Source: DASSWB01 sp035705495 (GTDB lineage: Bacteria; Bacteroidota; Bacteroidia; Flavobacteriales; Flavobacteriaceae). Taken from it: a DNA stretch of 14,382 nt. The position numbers and the translations under genes are program-made. The DNA is taken from positions 1 to 14,382 of the forward strand of contig DASSWB010000114.1 of NCBI GenBank assembly GCA_035705495.1. Direction: 5' to 3'. The notes beneath the pieces were generated by a model that saw nothing but the letters and a program-made list of their open reading frames with translations, ran no database searches and was not told where the DNA came from. This document shows, piece after piece, positions 7,524 to 13,999 of the stretch; within the stretch, counting starts at the first letter, position 1; each line of letters opens with the position of its first letter.

Positions 7524-8590
7524 TTTTTTTTACTATCAAAAGTGATTGAGGCGAGTTGCATGAGGCAAAGTTCAACCAATAACCTTTGATTTCTGGCATT
7601 TTTGTATTTCAGTTCACATTCGTTTGCAAGTTCAATTCCTTGCAATAAAAATTCTTGTGAGGTTTGTTGGGACTGCTGAGAATATTTCGCCTTGGTTTGT
7701 TCACCGACTTCCAGTAAACTAATGGTACTTGGATTTTTACAAACCAAAAGATCCCGGAAGTGGGAAGCCAATCCTGAAATAAAATGCTGACCTTCAAAAC
7801 CGCTTGCCAAGATCTGGTTGAAATGCATCAAAAGCTTCGGAATATCATTTTCAAGAATGTATTGCGTTGCTTCGAAATAGGTTTCGTAATCAAGAACATT
7901 CAAGTTTTCCGTTACCGCTTGACGTGTCAGATTGTTTCCGCAGAAACTTACAACCCGATCATAAATTGAAAGTGCATCCCGCATTGCACCATCTGCCTTT
8001 TGAGCAATGATATGAAGTGCATCATCTTCCGCAGTTACACCTTCTTGTTCAGCAATATAAGCCAAATGTTCTTTGGCATCGGTAACGGTAATTCTTTTGA
8101 AATCAAAAATCTGACAACGAGATAAAATTGTAGGAATTATTTTATGTTTTTCTGTAGTCGCCAGAATGAAAATTGCATGTTTTGGCGGTTCTTCCAAAGT
8201 CTTCAAAAATGCGTTGAAAGCGGCAGAGGACAACATATGAACCTCATCAATAATATAAACTTTGTATTTCCCGACCTGGGGAGGAATCCGAACTTGATCA
8301 ATTAAATTCCGAATATCATCAACCGAATTGTTGGAAGCTGCATCCAATTCAAAAATATTGAAAGCAAAATCTTCCTCCGGATTTTCTGTTTCCTGCTGAT
8401 TTATTTTTTTGGCCAGAATTCGTGCGCAGGTAGTTTTCCCGACACCACGCGGACCCGTAAAAAGTAAGGCCTGCGCAAGGTGGTTATTTTCAATTGCATT
8501 CAATAAAGTATTGGTAATGGCTTTTTGCCCTACAACATCTTTAAATGTTTGGGGACGATATTTCCGTGCCGATACGATGAAATGTTCCAT
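7505..8590 (-). CDS. dnaX: DNA polymerase III clamp-loader subunit gamma (DnaX, zero-frame product)
   Basis: This is the AAA+ clamp-loader ATPase, 361 aa in the zero frame. Walker A is GPRGVGKTT (46-54), Walker B is IIDEVH (113-118), and the arginine-finger SRC motif is at 157-159. Domain III helices run to about 350. The zero frame passes an A10 run (codons 354-356 AAA AAA AAA) and stops five codons later (SLASS, TAA at 7505-7507). The product thus has the size and domain content of a gamma protein (domains I-III). The Cys4 zinc module usually found between Walker A and B in E. coli DnaX is absent: the stretch INQQETENPEEDFAFNIF has no Cys. It shares a transcript with miaE and is divergent from rnpB. 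A TATATTTG -7 element precedes it. Confidence 0.93.
   Translation of the reverse strand: MEHFIVSARKYRPQTFKDVVGQKAITNTLLNAIENNHLAQALLFTGPRGVGKTTCARILAKKINQQETENPEEDFAFNIFELDAASNNSVDDIRNLIDQVRIPPQVGKYKVYIIDEVHMLSSAAFNAFLKTLEEPPKHAIFILATTEKHKIIPTILSRCQIFDFKRITVTDAKEHLAYIAEQEGVTAEDDALHIIAQKADGAMRDALSIYDRVVSFCGNNLTRQAVTENLNVLDYETYFEATQYILENDIPKLLMHFNQILASGFEGQHFISGLASHFRDLLVCKNPSTISLLEVGEQTKAKYSQQSQQTSQEFLLQGIELANECELKYKNARNQRLLVELCLMQLASITFDSKKKSLASS
7522..7531 (-). promoter_or_regulatory. A10 slippery site for dnaX recoding or transcriptional slippage
   Basis: The minus strand reads AGT, then ten A, then GTC. In the zero frame this is AGT AAA AAA AAA AGT. A -1 shift, or one extra A in the mRNA, gives AAA AAG TCT and enters the tau frame, open for 220 codons. 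E. coli dnaX uses -1 ribosomal frameshifting at A AAA AAG, and Thermus dnaX uses transcriptional slippage on an A9 run. I see no strong stem-loop within about 50 bases downstream and no purine-rich SD-like element upstream, which favours slippage of RNA polymerase over a stimulated ribosomal shift. A homopolymer miscall (true A11) is the main alternative. Confidence 0.65.
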
Positions 8591-8607
8591 TGAAAATTAT
8601 TGTTGGG

Positions 8608-8615
8608 CAAATATA
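8608..8615 (-). promoter_or_regulatory. -7 promoter element of dnaX
   Basis: The minus strand reads TATATTTG, an exact TAnnTTTG match, 17 bases before the dnaX ATG at 8590. The -33 region has no clear TTTG (closest is a TTTTC-like stretch). The leader would be about 10-15 bases. Confidence 0.55.
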
Positions 8616-8840
8616 AAAATACAAATGCTAAGAAAACCGACTTTAAACGCTAATTTATATTTATTTATCAACGGTTTTTCAAGACCAAAAATTATCCTTC
8701 CTCACGGGAGTTTTAAAAGTGTTGTTGCAATTTTTACACTTAGGAAATTTTTCAAAAACATTCGGCATAATGTGAGGTGTTGATAATGTTTTATTTTACT
8801 TAAAAAGTCTTCAAATAGTACAAGTCTTGTCGCAAAACAG

Positions 8841-8848
8841 TATTTTTG
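8841..8848 (+). promoter_or_regulatory. -7 promoter element of rnpB
   Basis: TATTTTTG exactly matches TAnnTTTG and ends four bases before the expected 5' end of RNase P RNA at about 8852. This gives an internal calibration of the distance between -7 element and transcription start in this genome. No convincing -33 TTTG is seen. The interval 8616-8840 between the dnaX promoter and this element shows no other gene. Confidence 0.6.
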
Positions 8849-8851
8849 CCC

Positions 8852-9160
8852 AAAGCAGGTCGCCTTATCGCTGTTCCATTTGGAATGGAGGAAAGTCCGG
8901 ACACCACAGAGCAGCATAGTGGGTAACACCCACCATCCGTCTTCGGCGGATAGGACAAGTGCAACAGAAAGAATGTACAGGTAAGGCTGTAGTGAAATCA
9001 GGTAAACTCTATGCGGTGCAATGCCATGTATACCGGCTGTCAAGGATTGCTCGTCCGATGCCGGAGGGTAGGCAGCTAAAGGTTTTTGGTAACAAAAACC
9101 TCAGATAAATGATAAGGATCCCGTTATTGGGAGACAGAATCCGGCTTACAGACCTGCTTT
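8852..9160 (+). ncRNA. rnpB: RNase P RNA (bacterial type A)
   Basis: This is the catalytic RNA of RNase P, which trims tRNA 5' leaders. The ends form a perfect 10-bp P1 helix: AAAGCAGGTC (8852-8861) with GACCTGCTTT (9151-9160). Conserved cores are present: GAGGAAAGTCCGG (8888-8900, 5' strand of P4), an ACAGAAA element near 8964-8970, and AGAATCCGGCTTACAGA (3' strand of P4) near the 3' end. Other visible hairpins are TTCCATTTGGAA (P3 region), GTGGGTAACACCCAC, ATCCGTCTTCGGCGGAT, and GGTTTTTGGTAACAAAAACC (9081-9100). Length of about 309 nt is normal. It is followed by a T-rich tract. The 3' end overlaps the last codons of a gene on the other strand. Confidence 0.97.
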
Positions 9161-9529
9161 TATTTTTTTTTCGTGCAACGATTCAACCCAATGCACAGCC
9201 GATTCCATAGTATAAAATATTTGAAAAGGAACAGAGGAGAAATTTTTTTCGAATTCTGCCATTTTACATTTTATAATTTCCTCACAGATGATACCAATAC
9301 CCAAAAGTTCGGGGTTTTCCCACAAATTTAAATAAACCATGGGTACCACATTGTAACTACCTTTTCGTTTGGAAAGATAAACGTACGGACTTCCTTTATA
9401 ATATTCTTGGCAAAGATTTATCAAGTTCTGTGTTTTGGCTTCGTCCAAAACCACATCATCTTTTATATGAGAAATAAGGTATTTATCATAAAAGTGCAAG
9501 GTGGTAAAATCTAAATCTACTACATCCAT
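9146..9529 (-). CDS. conserved hypothetical protein, 127 aa
   Basis: I do not recognise this protein with certainty. It is a small soluble alpha/beta protein with alternating hydrophobic strands (VYLSKRKGSYNVVPMVYLNL, LGIGIICEE) and a C-terminal helix (TMESAVHWVESLHEKK). That pattern, an SpoIIAA/STAS-like layout with a final helix following SVPFQIFYTME, is suggestive but not proof. There is no signal peptide or membrane segment. The ATG at 9529 lies three bases after the rsmD stop, making it the last gene of the four-gene unit. Its last codons (KKIKAGL, stop at 9146-9148) lie over the T-tract and P1 strand of rnpB on the other strand, so those residues are constrained by RNA structure. Function unknown. 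Confidence 0.8.
   Translation of the reverse strand: MDVVDLDFTTLHFYDKYLISHIKDDVVLDEAKTQNLINLCQEYYKGSPYVYLSKRKGSYNVVPMVYLNLWENPELLGIGIICEEIIKCKMAEFEKNFSSVPFQIFYTMESAVHWVESLHEKKIKAGL
9157..9171 (+). terminator. T-rich terminator tract of rnpB
   Basis: A run CTTTTATTTTTTTTT follows the P1 3' strand directly. There is no separate hairpin before it, so P1 closure or the terminal P1 strand may serve in its place. On the opposite strand the same bases encode the Lys-rich end of the 9146-9529 protein. Confidence 0.6.
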
Positions 9530-9532
9530 TTT

Positions 9533-10069
9533 TCAATTATTGAAAAAACTAAAAACCGAATTCCCATATTTTCTCTGATCTGAAAATTGAGGGATTGATG
9601 ATAAATCCATCTTTTTTGAATGCTCTATGATAAACATCCCACCATCATATAGAAGTTGGTTTTCAAAAATCAAGTCGACCATTTTTTGGAGTACAAGATT
9701 TTCAAAATCGTAAGGTGGATCGGCAAAAATGATATTGGCTTTTGTTTTTGTTGATTCCAAATATTTTAAAACATCACTTTTTATTCCGCTTATAGGCATT
9801 TCCAATTCATCAGAAGTTTTATTTATAAACCTGATACATTCTGAATGCGCATCTACAGCGGTAATTTTTATGGCACCACGTGAAGCAAATTCGTACGAAA
9901 TATTTCCAGTCCCGCTAAAAAGATCAATTACTTCCAAGGCGGAAAAATGGTAATAGTTATTCAGAATATTGAACAAAGCTTCCTTTGCAAAATCGGTAGT
10001 AGGTCTAACTGGTAGGTTTTTTGGGGCTGAAATCCGCCGACCTTTATGAATTCCGGAAACTATTCTCAT
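9533..10069 (-). CDS. rsmD: 16S rRNA (guanine966-N2)-methyltransferase RsmD
   Basis: This 178-aa SAM-dependent methyltransferase makes m2G966 in 16S rRNA. It starts with the family-typical MRIVSGIHKGRRI. The SAM-binding motif I is DLFSGTG (49-55), the acidic strand-2 motif is AVDAHSEC, and the catalytic DPPY is at 117-120 (FADPPYDF). The RPTTDFAKEALFNIL segment is also typical. A TTG start six bases upstream (10075) is open, but the ATG at 10069 gives the canonical N-terminus. The start overlaps the DUF3822 gene by 26 bases, and the next gene follows after three bases, so it sits inside a compact operon. Assignment is firm. Confidence 0.95.
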   Translation of the reverse strand: MRIVSGIHKGRRISAPKNLPVRPTTDFAKEALFNILNNYYHFSALEVIDLFSGTGNISYEFASRGAIKITAVDAHSECIRFINKTSDELEMPISGIKSDVLKYLESTKTKANIIFADPPYDFENLVLQKMVDLIFENQLLYDGGMFIIEHSKKMDLSSIPQFSDQRKYGNSVFSFFNN

Positions 10070-10898
10070 GGTCAAAAGATTTCAGTAATATAAATTCATT
10101 GCGTAAGTGCATCGGTTTTTCCTCGGTTTCAACTTTAAATTTAAAATCGTCCGTAAAAAAATCGACATTTCTAATATAGATGTAAACCATTCTATATAAT
10201 TCAGATTCCTTTTCGATTTCACCCATAAAAATGAGCTGAAACTTATTGGGATCCTTTTTAAGTTGTTCGGCTGTAAAAAGCACGTAATATATGAAATCTT
10301 CTTTGGTTTCGTAGAAGAATGTGTTGCACAACAACAATTTTCCATTTTCAAAAACGGCAAGATCAAAGCTTCTTTCATTATTGTTTATGTAAAAAGTCGT
10401 TTCTGAATTTGATTTGATTTCAGAAAGGGCTTCCAAGAAAATAGTAATAGAATGTTTATAATCGAATTCCCCGTACAAATCAAAAAAATAGTTGGAAATA
10501 TTTGTAAAAGGAATGTAGGTATTTACGATTTGGGGTTTGCTGATAATATCATGGGAAACAAAATCGGTTTGAAGAATTTTCGTGTTGAATTTTAAATAAT
10601 CGGACGCATTTTCTTCATTGAAAAAAATGTGCGGCAGCAAGGTGTACAGATCATTGGCAAATATGAGCGTGAGTTTATCTGCTTTTTGCTGCAGTTTTGA
10701 GTCTTTTGCATAAACCAGTTTTATTTGCTGCAAAACATCAGCTGGCGTCAATTTTTTTCGGAAGTTGATTTTTCGATAGTGAAAAATCTTGTTCAGCGAA
10801 CGATCAAGCAAACAAAAAGAAAGTCCATTCAAACTTACTTGAATGGACGCTTCTATGTTTATTTTTTTTTGTTTTTCGCTATTCTGTTGCTGCGTCAT
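10044..10898 (-). CDS. DUF3822 family protein
   Basis: This 284-aa cytoplasmic protein belongs to a Bacteroidota-restricted uncharacterised family (DUF3822) that commonly sits next to rsmD. It opens with a strand-turn pattern (IEASIQVSLNGLSFCLLD, residues 15-32). It has a central YIPFTNISNYFFDL segment, then a second strand pair FDLAVFENGKLLLCNTF (178-194), an aromatic helix (EDFIYYVLFTAEQL, 200-213) and LIFMGEIEKESELYRMVYIY. The duplicated beta-hairpin plus helix arrangement reminds me of actin-like ATPase domains such as PilM or the GspL cytoplasmic domain, but this is an inference from pattern, without visible phosphate-loop certainty. It overlaps the upstream gene by 20 bases and rsmD by 26. 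Function unknown. Confidence 0.85.
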   Translation of the reverse strand: MTQQQNSEKQKKINIEASIQVSLNGLSFCLLDRSLNKIFHYRKINFRKKLTPADVLQQIKLVYAKDSKLQQKADKLTLIFANDLYTLLPHIFFNEENASDYLKFNTKILQTDFVSHDIISKPQIVNTYIPFTNISNYFFDLYGEFDYKHSITIFLEALSEIKSNSETTFYINNNERSFDLAVFENGKLLLCNTFFYETKEDFIYYVLFTAEQLKKDPNKFQLIFMGEIEKESELYRMVYIYIRNVDFFTDDFKFKVETEEKPMHLRNEFILLKSFDHENSFRNS

Positions 10899-11532
10899 AT
10901 GTTGTAGGCCAATTTCCTTTATCGGTTACTTCTGTCATTGATCCAACACTAATAAATTCACCATTTACACCATCTACCGAAACCACTTGTTTTTCTTGCA
11001 TTATCATATCTTTTGGCTGATCATACAGAACTTTTTCTTTTGCCACTTTCGCTTCGAAAACAGGAAACTTAGCTTCATTTTTAGTGATCGTGCCGGCATT
11101 CAAATCTATTTGAACATCTTTTCCTTCAATTTTCACGATGCCTAAGTTTTTGTAACGATCATCATTCCCAAAAAGTGAATCTTTTACTGAAGCTTTACCA
11201 ATAGTATCTATAACTCTGATGGTTTTGTACTGATCGATTTTATAAATTCTCTTGTATTCCTCGTCGAGAACCACTGAATCCCTTCTTTGTGTTAGCGTGT
11301 ATTCCGCAGTATCAATAAATCTTACCAAAGAGTCAAAACTTCCAGTATATTTTCCTGTAACTTGATAATGAGCCTGCTCAGCATTTCTTATATCCTTTAA
11401 TTTTTCAATCACTTTGGTATAACGTGCTTCCTTCGCTTCGTTGAACTCTACCGGACCATAAACGGAATTAAAAACCAAGTACCCTAAAAAGATAATAACA
11501 ACCCAAAGAACCAATTGAATTATAAGTTTCAT
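10879..11532 (-). CDS. membrane-anchored hypothetical protein with pilin-like N-terminus
   Basis: This 217-aa protein has one N-terminal transmembrane helix (about residues 3-25, KLIIQLVLWVVIIFLGYLVF) followed by a long amphipathic helix (about 30-55). A segment DIRNAEQAHYQVTGKYTGSFDSL (48-69 region) follows and resembles the alpha1-loop of type IV pilins and pseudopilins. There is no prepilin-peptidase cleavage motif and no usual Gly-Phe-Thr-x-x-Glu start, so it is not a classical pilin. The rest is beta-rich and charged, probably periplasmic. It is first in an overlapping four-gene unit with DUF3822, rsmD and a small unknown. A -7 element lies at 11565-11572. Family not recognised by name; common in Flavobacteriia by my impression. 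Confidence 0.8.
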   Translation of the reverse strand: MKLIIQLVLWVVIIFLGYLVFNSVYGPVEFNEAKEARYTKVIEKLKDIRNAEQAHYQVTGKYTGSFDSLVRFIDTAEYTLTQRRDSVVLDEEYKRIYKIDQYKTIRVIDTIGKASVKDSLFGNDDRYKNLGIVKIEGKDVQIDLNAGTITKNEAKFPVFEAKVAKEKVLYDQPKDMIMQEKQVVSVDGVNGEFISVGSMTEVTDKGNWPTTYDAATE

Positions 11533-11564
11533 TTTTTTAACTTTATTAATTAATGTGTATCACG

Positions 11565-11572
11565 CAAATCTA
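11565..11572 (-). promoter_or_regulatory. -7 promoter element of the pilin-like/DUF3822/rsmD operon
   Basis: The minus strand reads TAGATTTG, an exact TAnnTTTG match, 32 bases before the ATG at 11532. Upstream is an A9 tract rather than a clear -33 TTTG. It faces away from the helicase promoter at 11619-11626, so the 98-bp gap is a compact divergent promoter region. Confidence 0.55.
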
Positions 11573-11618
11573 CAATTTTTTTTTATTGGTAAAAGTTTCA
11601 AAGATAAATTTACCACGT

Positions 11619-11626
11619 TATCTTTG
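11619..11626 (+). promoter_or_regulatory. -7 promoter element of the helicase-kdsB unit
   Basis: TATCTTTG exactly matches TAnnTTTG. A TTTC 19 bases upstream could be a weak -33 element. The element ends only four bases before the helicase ATG at 11631, the same distance as from the rnpB -7 element to the RNA 5' end, which predicts a leaderless or nearly leaderless mRNA. Confidence 0.55.
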
Positions 11627-11630
11627 AGAA

Positions 11631-13076
11631 ATGACAGAAAACAAGGAGAAACTGAGTACTGCGGGCTTTTATAGACTCCTTCTCAATGATTTAGGATTTG
11701 AGGCACGTCCAAAACAAGATATTGCGCTTCAGCAATTGGCCCATTTTGTTGTTGAACCCACCAAAAATTCTGTTTTTCTTTTAAAAGGATATGCGGGAAC
11801 GGGTAAAACAACCATCATAAGTTCGCTGGTAAAAAACTTATGGAAGCTGAAAAAATCACCGGTACTTCTGGCTCCAACCGGACGGGCTGCAAAAGTGATT
11901 GCCAATTATTCTGGCCAGCAGGCGCAAACGATTCATAAAAAAATTTATTTTCCGAAAAACTCGAAGGGTGGCGGTGTACAATTTGTGCTTCAACCCAACA
12001 AGCATAAAGACGCGATTTTTATTGTGGATGAAGCTTCAATGATTCCAGATGTTCCCAATGACGCGAAACTTTTTGCCAATGGTTCTCTTTTGGACGATTT
12101 AATGGAATACATATATAATGGAAGAAATTGCCAATTGATTTTAATTGGTGATACGGCACAGTTACCTCCCGTAAAGTTGGATGTGAGTCCGGCGCTGGAA
12201 GAGAAAAAACTTGAAGGGAATTACAATGTTGAAGTCCGCCATATTGAACTTGACGAAGTTGTGAGACAGCAGGGAGGAAGTGAGATTTTGGAAAATGCAA
12301 CTGCCATCAGGGAATCTATAAATGAAGGATTTTTCGAAGATTTTCAGTTCAATATTTCTGGAAATGCCGAAGTAATCCGACTCATTGATGGTCATGAAAT
12401 TATGGATGCCATTACCGATGCCTATGGTAAAAATGGTTACGAGGATACCAGTATTATTGTCCGCAGCAATAAAAGGGCAAATTTGTACAATCAACAAATA
12501 AGGACGCGGATTTTAGGCCAAGAAGAAGAAATTTCTGCAGGTGATTATTTAATGGTGGTCAAAAACAATTATTTTTGGGTTGAACTTAACAGCGACGCAG
12601 GTTTTATAGCGAATGGTGATATTGTTCAGGTTCTTGAAATTTTTTCGATTAAGGAATTGTACGGTTTTAGATTTGCAAATGTGAACGTGCAAATGGTTGA
12701 TTATCCGAAAATGAAACCTTTTGAAACCGTTGTACTGTTGGACACGCTGACCAGTAACAATCCTTCACTTACTTATGACGAATCGAACAAATTGTATCAA
12801 GAAGTCATGAAGGATTATGAGGATGAAAAAAGCAAATACAAGAAATTTCAGAAAGTAAAAAACAATCCGTACTTTAATGCTTTGCAGGTTAAATTTTCCT
12901 ATGCGGTTACTTGTCATAAAGCGCAGGGCGGACAATGGAAAACTATTTTCGTGGAGCAACCTTATTTGCCTAATGGTGTTGACAAAGATTACCTTCGATG
13001 GTTGTACACGGCTTGTACCCGGGCGCAAGAAAAATTATATTTAATCGGATTTAAGGATAGTTTCTTTTCAGAATAA
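11631..13076 (+). CDS. ATP-dependent DNA helicase, RecD/Pif1-like superfamily 1
   Basis: This 481-aa SF1 helicase has clear motifs in order: Walker A GYAGTGKTT (53-61), motif Ia PTGRAAK (82-88), Walker B VDEASM (132-137), motif III GDTAQLPPV (173-181), a VVRQQGG segment near 211, and a UvrD/RecD-like C-terminal module with VTCHKAQGGQW (426-436, motif V) and TACTRAQEKLYL (460-471, motif VI). It lacks the long N-terminal domain of RecD2, so it is a short stand-alone form, as usual in Bacteroidota. Likely role is DNA repair or recombination in the cytosol; polarity and partner are unknown. No other in-frame ATG precedes the helicase core. kdsB follows after 34 bases, probably on the same transcript. 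Confidence 0.93.
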   Translation: MTENKEKLSTAGFYRLLLNDLGFEARPKQDIALQQLAHFVVEPTKNSVFLLKGYAGTGKTTIISSLVKNLWKLKKSPVLLAPTGRAAKVIANYSGQQAQTIHKKIYFPKNSKGGGVQFVLQPNKHKDAIFIVDEASMIPDVPNDAKLFANGSLLDDLMEYIYNGRNCQLILIGDTAQLPPVKLDVSPALEEKKLEGNYNVEVRHIELDEVVRQQGGSEILENATAIRESINEGFFEDFQFNISGNAEVIRLIDGHEIMDAITDAYGKNGYEDTSIIVRSNKRANLYNQQIRTRILGQEEEISAGDYLMVVKNNYFWVELNSDAGFIANGDIVQVLEIFSIKELYGFRFANVNVQMVDYPKMKPFETVVLLDTLTSNNPSLTYDESNKLYQEVMKDYEDEKSKYKKFQKVKNNPYFNALQVKFSYAVTCHKAQGGQWKTIFVEQPYLPNGVDKDYLRWLYTACTRAQEKLYLIGFKDSFFSE

Positions 13077-13098
13077 AAAAAATCAGTTTTACAATTTA

Positions 13099-13125
13099 AA
13101 AAATTCAGCATTGAAAAATTCAGCA
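13099..13125 (+). repeat. 12-bp direct repeat around the kdsB start
   Basis: AAAAATTCAGCA occurs at 13099-13110 and again at 13114-13125, a 15-base period separated by TTG, which is the proposed kdsB start codon. It looks like an in-frame tandem duplication. Confidence 0.7.
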
Positions 13126-13857
13126 AACAGAATAATTGCAATGATACCTGCCAGATATGAAGCTACTCGTTTTCCTGCGAAACTGATGCAGGATTTGGGC
13201 GGAAAGTCTGTCATTGCCCGAACTTATGAATCGACCGTGAGTACAGGATTATTTGAAGATGTTTTTGTGGTAACCGACAGCGATATCATTTTTTCGGAAA
13301 TCATAAAATCCGGCGGAAAAGCAATTATGAGCCAGAAGCAGCACGAATGCGGAAGCGATCGTATTGCGGAAGCCGTGGAAAATATGGAAGTTGATATTGT
13401 TGTGAATGTTCAGGGCGACGAACCTTTTACGGACAAAGAAAGTCTGGAGAAATTATTGGCAGTTTTTGAAGGAAAAGATGCTGATAAAATCGATTTGGCA
13501 TCTTTGAAAACACCAATTTATGAAGAGGAAGAAATCAATAATCCCAATGCCGTTAAAGTGATTACCGACAAAGATAATTTCGCTTTGTACTTTTCCCGGT
13601 CGCCCATTCCTTATCCGCGTGATAAACAATCAGGGGCAATTTATTATAAACATAAAGGTATTTACGCATTTAGAAAAGCTGCTTTAATGGATTTTTATAA
13701 GTTGCCCATGCTGAGCCTTGAAGCCTCCGAGAAAATTGAATGCTTGAGATATTTGGAATACGGAAAGAATATCAAAATGGTGGAAACTTCTGTAAAAGGA
13801 ATCGGTATTGATACGCCACAAGATTTGGAAGAGGCGAGAAAAATGTTTCAAAGTTGA
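13111..13857 (+). CDS. kdsB: 3-deoxy-manno-octulosonate cytidylyltransferase (CMP-Kdo synthetase)
   Basis: This enzyme activates Kdo with CTP to CMP-Kdo for the inner core of lipopolysaccharide, in the cytosol. It is 248 aa from the TTG at 13111. Motifs are RIIAMIPARYEATRFPAKL at the N-terminal nucleotide-binding loop (7-25), NVQGDEPF (99-106), SRSPIPYPR, HKGIYAFRK (181-189), EKIECLRYLE, and GIDTPQDLE near the end. The first in-frame ATG (13141) would delete the first beta-strand, so an upstream non-ATG start is required; TTG 13111 is the best candidate, and the start lies in a short direct repeat. No good promoter is visible in the 34-base gap after the helicase, which suggests co-transcription. 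Product assignment is firm; the start is moderately sure. Confidence 0.93.
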   Translation: MKNSANRIIAMIPARYEATRFPAKLMQDLGGKSVIARTYESTVSTGLFEDVFVVTDSDIIFSEIIKSGGKAIMSQKQHECGSDRIAEAVENMEVDIVVNVQGDEPFTDKESLEKLLAVFEGKDADKIDLASLKTPIYEEEEINNPNAVKVITDKDNFALYFSRSPIPYPRDKQSGAIYYKHKGIYAFRKAALMDFYKLPMLSLEASEKIECLRYLEYGKNIKMVETSVKGIGIDTPQDLEEARKMFQS

Positions 13858-13968
13858 AAAAAGAGAGAAACTAAAGTTTGACGAAAAATGTTTTCAGAAG
13901 AATTTTTTGGAATAATCGACATTGCCTAATAAAAACAGAAAACACTTTAAACTTTGGTTATAAAAATA

Positions 13969-13976
13969 TACTTTTG
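13969..13976 (+). promoter_or_regulatory. -7 promoter element of sucD
   Basis: TACTTTTG is an exact TAnnTTTG match, 23 bases before the sucD ATG at 14000. A TTTG at 13953-13956 is only 12 bases upstream, too close for a normal -33 element. The interval 13858-13968 contains no gene and no convincing terminator for kdsB. Confidence 0.5.
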
Positions 13977-13999
13977 TAAAGCAAAAATCAAAAATATTT

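Noticed and set aside
6861..8590. dnaX as a broken pseudogene
   Set aside because: The only disruption is at a ten-A run, a known type of dnaX recoding site. Both sides are otherwise intact and the downstream part ends in a proper domain coupled to miaE. A homopolymer sequencing error remains possible and is noted.
8409..8783. Plus-strand open frame overlapping the dnaX start region
   Set aside because: It is mostly antisense to the dnaX Walker A region and its promoter; the sequence has no recognisable domain.
8702..9043. Minus-strand open frame of 113 codons across rnpB
   Set aside because: It lies antisense over the structured RNase P RNA, has no family resemblance and an odd composition; it is a shadow of the RNA gene.
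10070..10075. rsmD start at TTG 10075
   Set aside because: The ATG at 10069 gives the canonical MRIVSG N-terminus of RsmD.
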